Source: Geomicrobium sediminis
GTDB taxonomy: Bacteria; Bacillota; Bacilli; Bacillales; Marinococcaceae
Direction of reading: 5' to 3'
DNA: 35,326 nucleotides
Assembly: GCF_016908595.1 (NCBI RefSeq)
Contig: NZ_JAFBEC010000021.1
Span: 1 to 35,326 of the forward strand
The position numbers and the translations under genes are program-made. Shown one piece after another: positions 8,277 through 16,929 of the stretch. Under the pieces are notes generated by a model, which saw only the letters and a program-made list of their open reading frames with translations, did not search any database and was not told where the DNA came from. Position 1 is the stretch's first letter; each line of letters opens with the position of its first letter.

Positions 8277-9041
8277 TTACGAAACCAATTGCCCACGCTC
8301 TTTTGAAAACACAGCATAATCAAATGCTTCTTGTCGTGCTCGTAAATCAAAATACATGCTCATATACAATGAGCCGATAAATGGCATCATAAAAAGGTAT
8401 AGTATTGTATTAATGACGATATCCACCCAGAATATTGGGGTTCCTAACATGAATAGAAAGAGGATTTCTGCACCTACGATGAGTACATTGGATGAGATAA
8501 TGGTGAGCAATAACAGACCTAGTATTCGCCAAAATGAACCAATTACAAGTTGACGGCTTCGCATTAAGGACTTAACGATTCCTTTATTTTCAAAAGCGAT
8601 CGTCTGAGCAAATAAACCTAGATAAGCGTAGATGATTAAGCCTGGTATAACGAGGAGCGCTAACCCAAACGTCGTAAGCACCGTATAAAGAATTGTCGCA
8701 ACAATAATCGTCGGAAACACTAGAGCAGTCTTTTTTAAACCCGTTAGTACACGCTTCTTAAAAGGAAGCTCTCGATCGAGTAATAACAAATAAAACACAT
8801 GAACTCCTAGAACACTAAACAGTAGCGCTTGATTAAAAATACGTAATGCCTCAATCTCAACAACGCTCATGCCTAGTTGAATCATGTAATCAAAAAAGAA
8901 AAATAATACCGTTATGAGAGGAAAACTGATAAGCAGCGTCCCAGGTATAGAGACTAAGAACACTCGCTTTCCGTTTTGACTCATGTTGCGTATCAAGTCT
9001 TTAAACGTTTGTGGCTGTGTTTGTTCCTTGCTAATGTCCAT
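8277..9041 (-). CDS. polytopic membrane protein, YciC/GDPD-membrane-domain-like
   Basis: I chose ATG at 9041 (MDISKEQTQP), which has AGGAAGG 5-6 nt upstream and overlaps the DUF192 stop by 11 bp. The upstream ATG at 9062 has no good site. The 254 residues hold about six hydrophobic segments. The segment GLALLVIPGLIIYAYLGLF followed by a SLMRSRQLVIGSFWRIL amphipathic stretch is typical of membrane proteins in the YciC/DUF975/glycerophosphodiester-phosphodiesterase membrane-domain superfamily. The function in those families is poorly defined. Its place at the head of the Tad operon suggests a host-specific accessory role. Confidence 0.65.
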   Translation of the reverse strand: MDISKEQTQPQTFKDLIRNMSQNGKRVFLVSIPGTLLISFPLITVLFFFFDYMIQLGMSVVEIEALRIFNQALLFSVLGVHVFYLLLLDRELPFKKRVLTGLKKTALVFPTIIVATILYTVLTTFGLALLVIPGLIIYAYLGLFAQTIAFENKGIVKSLMRSRQLVIGSFWRILGLLLLTIISSNVLIVGAEILFLFMLGTPIFWVDIVINTILYLFMMPFIGSLYMSMYFDLRARQEAFDYAVFSKERGQLVS

Positions 9042-9414
9042 CTTTACCTTCCTTTCTTCCATTAGGATCTATATAGAGACACTGCCCTTTTTGAAGTCCA
9101 TATTCTAAAACCGCGCCACTTCTTAGCTCCAAAACGCCGTATACCGACTTTGCGTACGGCAGCATTTTCCACGGTGCAACATTCTCGAACGCTTCTTTAA
9201 TTTGATACTCATTATTATTAATTTTCTCTAAATAAACACAGTCAATTGGAAATCTCATGAACCACGTATGAACTTGCTGACAAGGATACAACAATAGCCC
9301 CTCTCGATCTCCCAAGTTATTTTTCCCAAGTAGTCCTTTTAATCTTGAAACGTATCCATTTGCAATCATTAACTGATCCACAAGAACTGTTTTTGATCCT
9401 TGAATCCAGACCAT
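9031..9414 (-). CDS. DUF192 family protein, first gene of the Tad operon
   Basis: A 127-residue protein with the DUF192 pattern: RLKGLLGKNNLGDREGLLLYPCQQVHTWFMRFPIDCVYLE (given here as its parts RLKGLLGK, GLLLYPCQQVHTWFMRF and PIDCVYL), then LPYAKSVYGVLELRSGAVLEYGL. Most DUF192 proteins are exported single-domain proteins of unknown function; this one has no obvious signal peptide. The ATG at 9414 has GGGAG 6 nt upstream. It overlaps the following membrane-protein gene, and the roughly 565-bp non-coding gap upstream makes it the likely first gene of the Tad transcript. Confidence 0.82.
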   Translation of the reverse strand: MVWIQGSKTVLVDQLMIANGYVSRLKGLLGKNNLGDREGLLLYPCQQVHTWFMRFPIDCVYLEKINNNEYQIKEAFENVAPWKMLPYAKSVYGVLELRSGAVLEYGLQKGQCLYIDPNGRKEGKDGH

Positions 9415-9979
9415 AGATTCTCCCTATCTACTATTTGAGTATTTTCTTAGTTCAGTAGTTGCTCATAGTACAGTAAAGTACCATATTATAAAAACAAATC
9501 AAGTAATGAAGATTCAGATAACTAGATCTGTAACACCATTTTACATTTACTGGAAATCTATTGTGCCGAAAATAACAATTAATCCGCACTTTATGACAAG
9601 TCCTTTGGTACGGATTGTCGTATTTTAGTCAAGAGGTCGAATTGCACTGAAACTTAGGACCTTCAAATCCCGTGTCATTAGTCCTTTTTTTCGTTATTCA
9701 GTTTACAAATTTATTAAATCAATCACTTTAATTTTAAACTAATAGAATAAACAAACCGAGCATGTGAAAATCCTCAAATCAATACACCTTAAAATCTAAC
9801 CTTATTAGATCAAAATTCGCTCCAATCCCCATGAGTCCCGATGATCATTCGCTCCGTATTGAAACAAAGCAAATGTTATACAAGAATAACAAACCATCTC
9901 TATCGATTGACATTTCGCTTATCCACATGTGCACAAAAAAACCGATCATCACTAGAAAGTGACAATCGGCTCTGAGTAT
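9415..9979. other. non-coding gap upstream of the Tad operon
   Basis: No ORF with a ribosome binding site is visible on either strand, and I looked specifically for a 50-70 codon Flp pilin gene without finding one. The right end holds the terminator of the peptide-binding lipoprotein gene (9935-9969). The left part should hold the Tad operon promoter. A TATAAT on the minus strand at 9490-9485 lies about 70 nt before the DUF192 ATG, but its -35 region is weak. The middle (about 9600-9700) contains short inverted words (AGGAC/GTCCT) without a convincing role. Confidence 0.6.
9935..9969 (-). terminator. intrinsic terminator of the peptide-binding lipoprotein gene
   Basis: A 12-bp stem (9942-9953 with 9958-9969, two G-U pairs) with a 4-nt loop, followed on the minus strand by seven U (9941-9935). 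It lies 11 nt past the stop codon at 9980. Confidence 0.9.
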
Positions 9980-11617
9980 TTAGTAACCACCATCAGATGC
10001 ATCACTTGAAACAGTTGTTTCGCGTAAATCAAATACACCGTGAGGGAGTTGAATAAACCCTTCTACATCGCTTGAAACACCTGCTCTGAATTGATCATGA
10101 ACGATCGGGAACAGTGGCACTTCCTCGTTAACCGTCTCTGCAACTTGACGGTACAGCTCTACACGCGCTTCGTCGTCTGTCTCACGACGAGCATCGTCAA
10201 GTAGTTGGTCAACGTCTTCATTTGTGTAGAACGTATTGTTTCCTGGAGGTCCGTGGTTGTCAGAATGGAACAGTGCGTGCGTACCATAATCCGCATCACC
10301 CGTTACAGTCGTCCAACCGAGCATAACCATTTCATAGTTCGCCTCATCGGTTGCATCAAGTAATGCACCCCACTCGGTTTGTTGCAATGAAACATCAATG
10401 TTCAGTTGTGACAGTTGATCCTGAATGACTTCTGCCATCTGCGTATTGATTGTATTTCCTGATTGAACCATAAGTTCTACTGAGAATCCATCTTCATACC
10501 CTGCATCTGCTAACAATTGTTCTGCTTCTTCAAGGTTATAGTCAACGGGATCTACATCTTCACTAAATCCAAATGCCATCGGGCTCACTGGTCCAATTGC
10601 TTCTACACCGTATCCTTGGAAGATTCCTTCTACGATTTCGTTTTTGTTAATGGCTTTAGAGATGGCTAGTCGCACATCTGGATCATCAAGTGGCTCCACC
10701 GTATTGTTGAACCCGAGATAATCTAGTCGTAAGCTTTCTACAGCTGATACATCTCCAGAATCACTGTTTTCTATTTGTCCGACGTTTGCCGGTTCAATTG
10801 CGTTTACAATATGCGCTTCACCCGTATCGAACATTCCGATCCGTGTTAGTTGTTCATCAACGACACGGTATGTAGCTGAATCAAGCGCAACAGGCCCACG
10901 CCAATAATCTTCATTACGTGTAAGGACGATTTCATTTCCTTGTACCCAGTTATCAAGTACAAATGGACCGGTTCCTACAGGGTCAACATCAATGTTATGT
11001 TCGCCATTCGCCTCATCCTCAATCGCTGTTGGACTAATCATCCCACCAGCGTCATGTGCAAGGTGAGCAAGAATTGGCGCAAACGGATATTCAGTAATAA
11101 TCTCCACCGTATACTCATCCATAGCGTTCACTTCTTCAATCATCTCGTACATGAAAGAACGCGGAGATGCTAATTCAGGATCATTGACACGCTCTAAGTT
11201 CGCAACGACCGCATCGGCATTAAATGGTGTCCCATCTGTAAATTCAACGCCTTCAACGAGTTGGAACTCCCAAGTAAGTTCATCGACTTGCTCCCAATCC
11301 TCTGCAAGTCCCGGTTGTAATTCCATGTTCTCATCGTGTTGAACGAGGCCTTCATAGATGTTCGTACGAATATGTGTTGATGCCGTATCATTTGAACCAT
11401 GTGGATTTAAATCTACAGCGTCCGCCTCAATTGCAATGATGAGGTCGCCACCACCATCTGAGCTAACTGCTTCTTCTGAATCTCCAGTCTCTTCACCATT
11501 CTCATCTGCCGGAACTTCATCAGAATCAACCGCCGTATCATCAGAACAAGCGACCATTAGGCTTGCCATCGATAAAGCGAATGCACCGCCAATCCAATGT
11601 CGTTTAAATTTCTTCAC
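9980..11617 (-). CDS. oligopeptide/dipeptide-type ABC transporter substrate-binding lipoprotein (SBP family 5)
   Basis: The start is GTG at 11617 (VKKFKRHWIGG), with AGGAGG at 11625-11630, 7 nt upstream. A longer frame from 11671 has no ribosome binding site. The product is 545 residues with a lipoprotein signal and lipobox (LMVAC, Cys24), then an Asp/Glu-rich linker and a full SBP_bac_5 domain (LAEDWEQVDELTWEFQLVEGV, FTDGTPFNADAVVANLERV, and GTGPFVLDNWVQGNEIVLTRN in two blocks). Families of this type bind peptides, glutathione or nickel complexes outside the membrane. No permease or ATPase genes adjoin it. It has its own promoter and terminator and may feed a transporter encoded elsewhere. 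The substrate is not predictable. Confidence 0.9.
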   Translation of the reverse strand: MKKFKRHWIGGAFALSMASLMVACSDDTAVDSDEVPADENGEETGDSEEAVSSDGGGDLIIAIEADAVDLNPHGSNDTASTHIRTNIYEGLVQHDENMELQPGLAEDWEQVDELTWEFQLVEGVEFTDGTPFNADAVVANLERVNDPELASPRSFMYEMIEEVNAMDEYTVEIITEYPFAPILAHLAHDAGGMISPTAIEDEANGEHNIDVDPVGTGPFVLDNWVQGNEIVLTRNEDYWRGPVALDSATYRVVDEQLTRIGMFDTGEAHIVNAIEPANVGQIENSDSGDVSAVESLRLDYLGFNNTVEPLDDPDVRLAISKAINKNEIVEGIFQGYGVEAIGPVSPMAFGFSEDVDPVDYNLEEAEQLLADAGYEDGFSVELMVQSGNTINTQMAEVIQDQLSQLNIDVSLQQTEWGALLDATDEANYEMVMLGWTTVTGDADYGTHALFHSDNHGPPGNNTFYTNEDVDQLLDDARRETDDEARVELYRQVAETVNEEVPLFPIVHDQFRAGVSSDVEGFIQLPHGVFDLRETTVSSDASDGGY

Positions 11618-11660
11618 AATTATTCCTCCTAGTTGTTTGATTACTTCTAGTTGTAAAACT

Positions 11661-11689
11661 ATTATAAACACTCGTTAATAATTATACAA
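11661..11689 (-). promoter_or_regulatory. putative sigma-A promoter of the peptide-binding lipoprotein gene
   Basis: On the minus strand, TTGTAT (11689-11684), a 17-nt spacer and a perfect TATAAT (11666-11661), 44 nt before the GTG start. The -10 is strong and the -35 weak (TTG matched). Confidence 0.5.
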
Positions 11690-11748
11690 CTACAATGCAA
11701 TTTCTTACATATTTTGTTAGTATTCTGTCATTTTATCGGTCAAAATAG

Positions 11749-11792
11749 AAAAAAATAAAGAGATTAGACGAAAATTGTCGTCTAATCTCTTT
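11749..11792 (-). terminator. intrinsic terminator of the nik-hydroxyacid dehydrogenase-prs operon
   Basis: A perfect 15-bp stem (11757-11771 with 11778-11792) with a 6-nt loop, followed on the minus strand by A and seven U. It lies 5 nt past the prs stop. Confidence 0.93.
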
Positions 11793-11797
11793 ACCTA

Positions 11798-12748
11798 TTA
11801 ATCAAAAAGCGAACTCACGGACACTTCGTTATGAACACGGTTAATTGCATCAGCAACGAGCGGTGCAATCGATAGTGTTGTAATTTTATCTGATAGCTTG
11901 TCTTCTGGTAACTGAATTGAATTCGTAATGACAAGTTCCTTAATTGGTGAACCTTCAATTCGACTAATTGCTGGTCCTGATAGAACCGGGTGCGTACAAC
12001 AAGCATAGACAGCTTTTGCACCATTCTCAATCAACGCATTCGCAGCAAGTGTAATCGTTCCAGCCGTATCAATTAAATCATCAATGATAATGGCATTACG
12101 GCCTTTGAATTCACCTACGATATTCATTACTTCAGCGACGTTTGGCTGCGGACGACGTTTATCGATAAACGCAATTGGGGCATTGAGTGCTTCAGCCATC
12201 TTACGAGCGCGTACAACACCGCCGTTATCTGGTGCGACGACGACAACATCTTCTAAGTTCTTGTCTGCGAAGTACTCTGATAGAATCGGAACACCTTGCA
12301 GTTGATCGACTGGCATATCAAAGAATCCTTGAATTTGCGGAGCGTGAAGGTCCATCGTGATGACACGAGTCACACCCGCTGTTTCGAGTAGATTTGCAAT
12401 GAGTTTTGCAGTAATTGGTTCGCGTGAGCGAGCCTTACGATCTTGCCTAGCATAACCGTAATAAGGCATAACGACATTGATGCGTTTTGCCGACGCACGC
12501 TTTAATGCGTCGACCATAATGAGAAGTTCCATAATGTTCTCGTTACCTGGGAATGACGTTGATTGTACGACATACACTTCGCAACCGCGAACGCTCTCCT
12601 CAATGGAAATTTGAATTTCCCCATCACTAAAACGTTTTACAGAACTGCGGCCGAGTTCACAACCTAGGTGTCTGACGATCTCTTCGGTGAGGGCTTGATT
12701 TGAGTTTAAGCTGAAAATCTTGAACTTGTCATTTAAATGGTAATCCAT
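11798..12748 (-). CDS. prs: ribose-phosphate pyrophosphokinase (PRPP synthetase)
   Basis: Makes PRPP from ribose 5-phosphate and ATP for purine, pyrimidine, NAD, His and Trp synthesis. The 316 residues have the family length and motifs: KIFSLNSN near the start, [50 protein letters not shown]-type (here [12 protein letters not shown]), catalytic Lys/Arg in [14 protein letters not shown], and the PRPP loop [13 protein letters not shown]. It differs from the common Bacillus Prs in some conserved stretches (SFPGNEN for [18 protein letters not shown] for VSPDHGGVTRA). It is the last gene of a nickel-type transporter operon instead of lying next to glmU/spoVG. This suggests a second, paralogous Prs. 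It starts 17 bp after the hydroxyacid dehydrogenase gene. Confidence 0.93.
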   Translation of the reverse strand: MDYHLNDKFKIFSLNSNQALTEEIVRHLGCELGRSSVKRFSDGEIQISIEESVRGCEVYVVQSTSFPGNENIMELLIMVDALKRASAKRINVVMPYYGYARQDRKARSREPITAKLIANLLETAGVTRVITMDLHAPQIQGFFDMPVDQLQGVPILSEYFADKNLEDVVVVAPDNGGVVRARKMAEALNAPIAFIDKRRPQPNVAEVMNIVGEFKGRNAIIIDDLIDTAGTITLAANALIENGAKAVYACCTHPVLSGPAISRIEGSPIKELVITNSIQLPEDKLSDKITTLSIAPLVADAINRVHNEVSVSSLFD

Positions 12749-12765
12749 GAGTTTGTTCTACCTTC

Positions 12766-13728
12766 CTATTTTGTCACGGGTGTAAGTGGGTCTCTACCAC
12801 TTAGTACGTGAATTAGATTATCAGTTACAAGATGACACATATGAAGACGTGTTTCAATACTTGCACTGCCGATATGTGGAGAAGTCGTGACATACTTTGA
12901 TTGCAGTAGCGGATTCGTCAAAGGTACTGGCTCTTCTTCAAAAACATCTAAACCAGCTCCATAAATCTCCCGCTTTTCTAAAGCATGATATAAAGCGCCT
13001 TCATCTACAAGACCGCCTCGTGCAGTATTAATTAAAATTGCTTCCTTTTTCATTAAACCAATTTCTTGACTTCCAATCAAGTGATGGTTTGATTTACTAT
13101 ATGGCAAAAGTAGCACAATAAAATCTGAATGCTTTAAGAGTTCGTTGAATGAAACATACGTAACCCCTAACCTAGACTCCGCCTCTTCGTTTCGTCTACG
13201 ATTATGGTACAGCACGTTCATATCAAACCCAGTCGAGCGTTTTGCAACCGCCTCACCAATCCTACCGAGCCCAATGATACCAAGCGTTTTGCCGTGAACG
13301 TCTTGTCCAGTATAGTGCATCGGCGACCACGCCCCCCACGTTCCATTCCGAACGACTTCTGACGTTTCAACAAGCCTTCTTGCAGAGGCAAGCATGAGCG
13401 CAAACGTCAAATCTGCAGTCGTTTCAGACAACACGCCAGGGGTGTTTGTCACAATTACATTGCGATTTTTTGCTGCTTCTATATCGATGTTGTTATAACC
13501 AACGGCAAGATTTGCAACGATTTTTAATTTGGGCGCTGCATCTAGAAGCTCTTCATCAATCGTTTCTGTGAGCATACAGAACAGACCTTCACACTCTTTC
13601 ATCTCACGTAATAAAACATCCCGAGGTACTGGCTCGTCCTCATCATCCCAATAATTCACATCGAAGTTCTCATGCAGACGGTCCATAATAACACCAGGCA
13701 ACTTTCTCGTTACATAGATCTTCTTCAT
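12766..13728 (-). CDS. D-2-hydroxyacid dehydrogenase (glyoxylate/hydroxypyruvate reductase type)
   Basis: The start ATG at 13728 (MKKIYVTRKLPG) has AAGGAGGG 6-7 nt upstream; an upstream in-frame start would overlap nikE. The 320 residues carry the D-isomer-specific dehydrogenase features. The NAD(P)-binding GLGRIG is at 153-158, and NRR follows beta-2, suggesting possible NADPH preference. The catalytic triad is Arg237 (NTARGG), Glu266 (DVFEEEP) and His285 (SPHIGSA). It should reduce glyoxylate, hydroxypyruvate or another 2-keto acid in the cytoplasm; the exact substrate is uncertain. It lies 29 bp after nikE and 17 bp before prs, in the same operon. Confidence 0.9.
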   Translation of the reverse strand: MKKIYVTRKLPGVIMDRLHENFDVNYWDDEDEPVPRDVLLREMKECEGLFCMLTETIDEELLDAAPKLKIVANLAVGYNNIDIEAAKNRNVIVTNTPGVLSETTADLTFALMLASARRLVETSEVVRNGTWGAWSPMHYTGQDVHGKTLGIIGLGRIGEAVAKRSTGFDMNVLYHNRRRNEEAESRLGVTYVSFNELLKHSDFIVLLLPYSKSNHHLIGSQEIGLMKKEAILINTARGGLVDEGALYHALEKREIYGAGLDVFEEEPVPLTNPLLQSKYVTTSPHIGSASIETRLHMCHLVTDNLIHVLSGRDPLTPVTK

Positions 13729-13757
13729 ATAATCCCTCCTTTTCTTTAATTTTGTAC

Positions 13758-14408
13758 TTATTGCAACTGAATCGCTCCATTCTCCAACTTGTAAATCGTA
13801 TCGCACGTATACTTCGCACTTGTCACATCATGGGTAACAAATAAATACGTCAGTTGATGAGAGTGCCTCAACTCACGTAATAAATCTAGCAGTGTCACTT
13901 TCGTTTGGACGTCTAAACGATTCACCACTTCATCTAATACAACAAACGCTGGTTTTGCAACGAGAGCTCTGGCAATACAAACACGTTGAAGCTGACCACC
14001 ACTCAATTGATGTGGATGCCTGTAAAGAAACGACTCATCTAGCCCTACGTCTAGAAGCATCTCTCGTACTTGCCTTACCCTTTCTATACGACTGAGCCCC
14101 AATCTCAACAGCGGTTCCTCAACACTCTCCACAATGCTACGTTTCGAGTTCAGAGAAGACTCTGGGTATTGATGAACGAGTTGTCCAACACCTTTAGACG
14201 CCTTAGTTGCTACTTCCCCTTTTATGATGATGTTCCCCTCTGTTGGCTTTATCAATCCTAATAACAAGCGGCTTAGCGTCGTTTTCCCACTCCCACTTCT
14301 TCCTAAGAGAGCAACCGAAGACCCTTGTTCGATCGTTAATGACAAATCTTTAAGTAGAATTGGTGATCGCTTACTGTAGCGGAATGTTACGTTTTGCATG
14401 TTAATCAT
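13758..14408 (-). CDS. nikE: nickel/peptide-type ABC transporter ATP-binding protein, NikE-like
   Basis: A 216-residue ATPase with Walker A GRSGSGKTT (about 36-44), signature LSGGQLQRVCIARAL, Walker B AFVVLDEVVNRLD and the H-loop VTHDV. It lacks the C-terminal oligopeptide-transporter extension and is shorter than Escherichia coli NikE. The position after NikD points to nikE. The Walker B is followed by VVNRLD where PTSALD is usual, an uncommon D-loop environment. The ATG overlaps the nikD stop by 8 bp. It powers uptake at the cytoplasmic face together with NikD. Confidence 0.85.
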   Translation of the reverse strand: MINMQNVTFRYSKRSPILLKDLSLTIEQGSSVALLGRSGSGKTTLSRLLLGLIKPTEGNIIIKGEVATKASKGVGQLVHQYPESSLNSKRSIVESVEEPLLRLGLSRIERVRQVREMLLDVGLDESFLYRHPHQLSGGQLQRVCIARALVAKPAFVVLDEVVNRLDVQTKVTLLDLLRELRHSHQLTYLFVTHDVTSAKYTCDTIYKLENGAIQLQ

Positions 14409-15180
14409 TCTTCATCGTACCTCTTCCTAGAACGACTTCATAATGAAGAAAGCTTTTCAAGCGATCACTGGATGGTTCGTTCATGAGTTGGTCGACCGAC
14501 CCACGTTCCACGCATTTCCCGTTTTCAAGAACAAGAATTCGGGTGACCATTTTCTTAATGACGTCAATTTCATGACTCACAAATAGAATGGAAAGTCCCT
14601 CTTCTCGTTGTTTTCGTAATAGCAATTCCAAGATGACCGTTTTCGTCTCTTTATCAAGTGCTGTAGTTGGTTCATCCGCAATAACAAGTTCTGGTTGAAG
14701 TGAGAAAACGAGCGCCATCCCTGCCCGTTGCAACATTCCTCCACTTAACTGAAAAGGAAAAAAGTGATAATGTTCATCTTTTAACTGCACTTCTCTTAAA
14801 GACGCCATCGCTGTTCTTTTTGCTTCACGCTTTGTGGTTCGTTCGTGAGCTCGGATCGTCTCAACCATCTGTACGCCAATCTTTCGATAAGGATCAAAGA
14901 TCGCTTGTACATTTTGTGGTACATATCCAAGTGTATTGCCACGTACGGACCGTAACTGCTCATTCGATAATACACTGAGATCTTGATCGTGAACAATGAC
15001 GCTTCCTTCTACTTGAAGCGGACTTGATAAAAGTTGTAACAACGCCATCGTTAACATCGTCTTCCCTGCACCACTCTCACCTAAAACACCGATGCTTTCA
15101 CCTTTTTGTATACAAAATGATAGAGGTTCTAAAAGCATTTGAGTCTCTGTTTTGACAGCTAAGTTATTCACCTCGATCAT
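14401..15180 (-). CDS. nikD: nickel/peptide-type ABC transporter ATP-binding protein, NikD-like
   Basis: A 259-residue ATPase with Walker A GESGAGKTMLTMALL, a Q-loop (GYVPQNVQAIFDPYRKIG), signature LSGGMLQRAGMALVF, Walker B ELVIADEPTTALD and H-loop FVSHEID. The GGMLQR form of the signature is typical of NikD. The ATG overlaps the nikC stop by 4 bp (ATGA). It forms the heterodimeric ATPase pair with NikE. Confidence 0.87.
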   Translation of the reverse strand: MIEVNNLAVKTETQMLLEPLSFCIQKGESIGVLGESGAGKTMLTMALLQLLSSPLQVEGSVIVHDQDLSVLSNEQLRSVRGNTLGYVPQNVQAIFDPYRKIGVQMVETIRAHERTTKREAKRTAMASLREVQLKDEHYHFFPFQLSGGMLQRAGMALVFSLQPELVIADEPTTALDKETKTVILELLLRKQREEGLSILFVSHEIDVIKKMVTRILVLENGKCVERGSVDQLMNEPSSDRLKSFLHYEVVLGRGTMKND

Positions 15181-15986
15181 AAACCACTTCCCCTTTTCTG
15201 ATCAAACTCATCACGCATTCGCTCTGATAACCCATTCCAAAAAAATACAACGAGAAAAATCGCCGTTCCAGGAACAATCATGAGCCATGGCGCTGCATAA
15301 AAATAAGAGCGACTTTCATTTAACATTGCGCCCCACTCTGGTAACGGTGGTTGAATTCCAATGCCTAAAAATGAAAAACCCGCAATATGAAGCATGGCAC
15401 TCCCTACGTTTAAAGCGAGCAAAACGAGCACCTGCGGTAAGATTGCGGGAACAAGATGCCTTTGAATTCTTTTCACGTAAGGCACTCCACTAATTATCGC
15501 CGATTCATAATAAGGTTCTTGCATCGTTCGTACCGTTGTGTTGCGTACGAGCCTTGCGATTGGGATCCAGAACACGAGAGAAAGTGCGATCAAAATATTC
15601 AGCAACCCCGGTCCAGCTATACCGACAAATAAAAACGCCAAAATCACAGATGGGAAGGCTGACATCCACTCAGTGAATCGCATAAACACGTGATCGATTA
15701 CTCCCCCTGACGTCGCGGATACAAAGCCGACACTCATCCCGATTAAACCGCTAATCACGACAATCACTAGCGCGGTTACCACGGTATATCTTGCTCCGTA
15801 AACGATGCGACTCAACAAATCACGCCCCAGATGATCGGTACCAAGCAGATGACTACTTGATGGCGGCAATAAACGGTTTGCTGAATGAGCAGAAAAGGGG
15901 TCTTGGTTCATAACGAGTGGTGCAATGAAGATCATTAATAGCCCGATTGCTGCCATACTGATGTAAACTTTCGAGGTTCTAGACAT
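15177..15986 (-). CDS. nikC: nickel/peptide-type ABC transporter permease, NikC-like
   Basis: A 269-residue membrane protein of the DppC/OppC/NikC group. It has an N-terminal helix, the HLLGTDHLGRDLLSRIVYGAR motif (GTDHLGRD), about five further helices and the EAA-type cytoplasmic loop (YYESAIISGVPYVKRIQRHLVP given as SAIISGVPYVKRIQRHL). It ends with FWNGLSERMRDEFDQK, standard for the family. GGGTGGGG lies just before the ATG, which overlaps the nikB stop by 8 bp. It pairs with NikB to form the channel. Confidence 0.9.
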   Translation of the reverse strand: MSRTSKVYISMAAIGLLMIFIAPLVMNQDPFSAHSANRLLPPSSSHLLGTDHLGRDLLSRIVYGARYTVVTALVIVVISGLIGMSVGFVSATSGGVIDHVFMRFTEWMSAFPSVILAFLFVGIAGPGLLNILIALSLVFWIPIARLVRNTTVRTMQEPYYESAIISGVPYVKRIQRHLVPAILPQVLVLLALNVGSAMLHIAGFSFLGIGIQPPLPEWGAMLNESRSYFYAAPWLMIVPGTAIFLVVFFWNGLSERMRDEFDQKRGSGL

Positions 15987-16929
15987 GCTTCACCCCACCC
16001 TTTTGATGACGCTGTCTAGGGTCAAGCCAAGCTTGAAGAAGGTCAACAATCAAATTAATAAGTAAAAACAGACAGGCAATCACTAAGATGTAAAATTGGA
16101 TCACTGGATAATCCCTTTGAACAATTGCATTCATCATATAACGGCCGACTCCTGGCCACGAGAAGATATTTTCAACGATAAACGTCCCTGCGAGTAGATA
16201 CCCCATCACAATGCCGAGCACCGGCAGTAAAGCAAGGACTCCGTGACGCAACTGGAATTTTAGCCAGATCGTTTTCTCCGACAACCCTCTTGCTCTTGCA
16301 TGAGACATCCACGGGAGCTTCTCAACTTCCAAGAGACTCGTACGAAACAGTCGACTATATATCGCAATGTAAGGAATTGCGAGTGTCAAAACAGGCAATA
16401 CGTAGTGTGCGACAGTGCCCCTGTTCCCTGACGGGAAAATCCCGAGTGACATCGAGAATACATAAAGCAATAAAAACCCAAGCCAAAATGACGGTAGAGA
16501 TGCACCAACAATTGAAAAAAGCCGGCTACTATAATCAACCCATGTCTTGCGGTAGTAAGCCGAAGCACTCCCTAAACCAATGACAGAAAGAATTACGATG
16601 AGAAACGCCCAGACACTTAGTTCGACCGTTGCTGGGAAATAAAACAAAAACTCCTCGATCACGGGTTCACCCGTCATATACGACGTACCAAAATCCATCG
16701 TAAGCGCAGAAGAAACCCAAGAAGCATATTGCTCCCAAACTGTTCGATCTAATCCAAGTTCAATCGTTACACGCTCGATCGCTTCCTCTGTAATCGGCAA
16801 TTGCGAAGCAGATAAATACGCAACTGCAGGATCACCTGGAATTAAGTGCAAAGCTAGGAATACAACAAACGATAACAACACAATAGAAGGTACTAAGGCA
16901 CACAGACGCCAACTAAGCATCCGGAGCAT
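15979..16929 (-). CDS. nikB: nickel/peptide-type ABC transporter permease, NikB-like
   Basis: A 316-residue membrane protein of the DppB/OppB/NikB group. It has an N-terminal helix followed by LHLIPGDPAVAYL, the EAA loop (HARARGLSEKTIWLKFQLRHGVL in parts), VENIFSWPGVGRYMMNAI, and a C-terminal QAWLDPRQR. Two ATG codons (16929 and 16920) are possible; the first has AAAGG 9 nt upstream. It overlaps the end of nikA by 17 bp, indicating coupled translation. Confidence 0.9.
   Translation of the reverse strand: MLRMLSWRLCALVPSIVLLSFVVFLALHLIPGDPAVAYLSASQLPITEEAIERVTIELGLDRTVWEQYASWVSSALTMDFGTSYMTGEPVIEEFLFYFPATVELSVWAFLIVILSVIGLGSASAYYRKTWVDYSSRLFSIVGASLPSFWLGFLLLYVFSMSLGIFPSGNRGTVAHYVLPVLTLAIPYIAIYSRLFRTSLLEVEKLPWMSHARARGLSEKTIWLKFQLRHGVLALLPVLGIVMGYLLAGTFIVENIFSWPGVGRYMMNAIVQRDYPVIQFYILVIACLFLLINLIVDLLQAWLDPRQRHQKGGVKHV

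Noticed and set aside
9656-9691. Plus-strand hairpin AGGAC/GTCCT followed by seven T
   Set aside because: Only a 5-bp stem with a 20-nt loop and no plus-strand gene before it.
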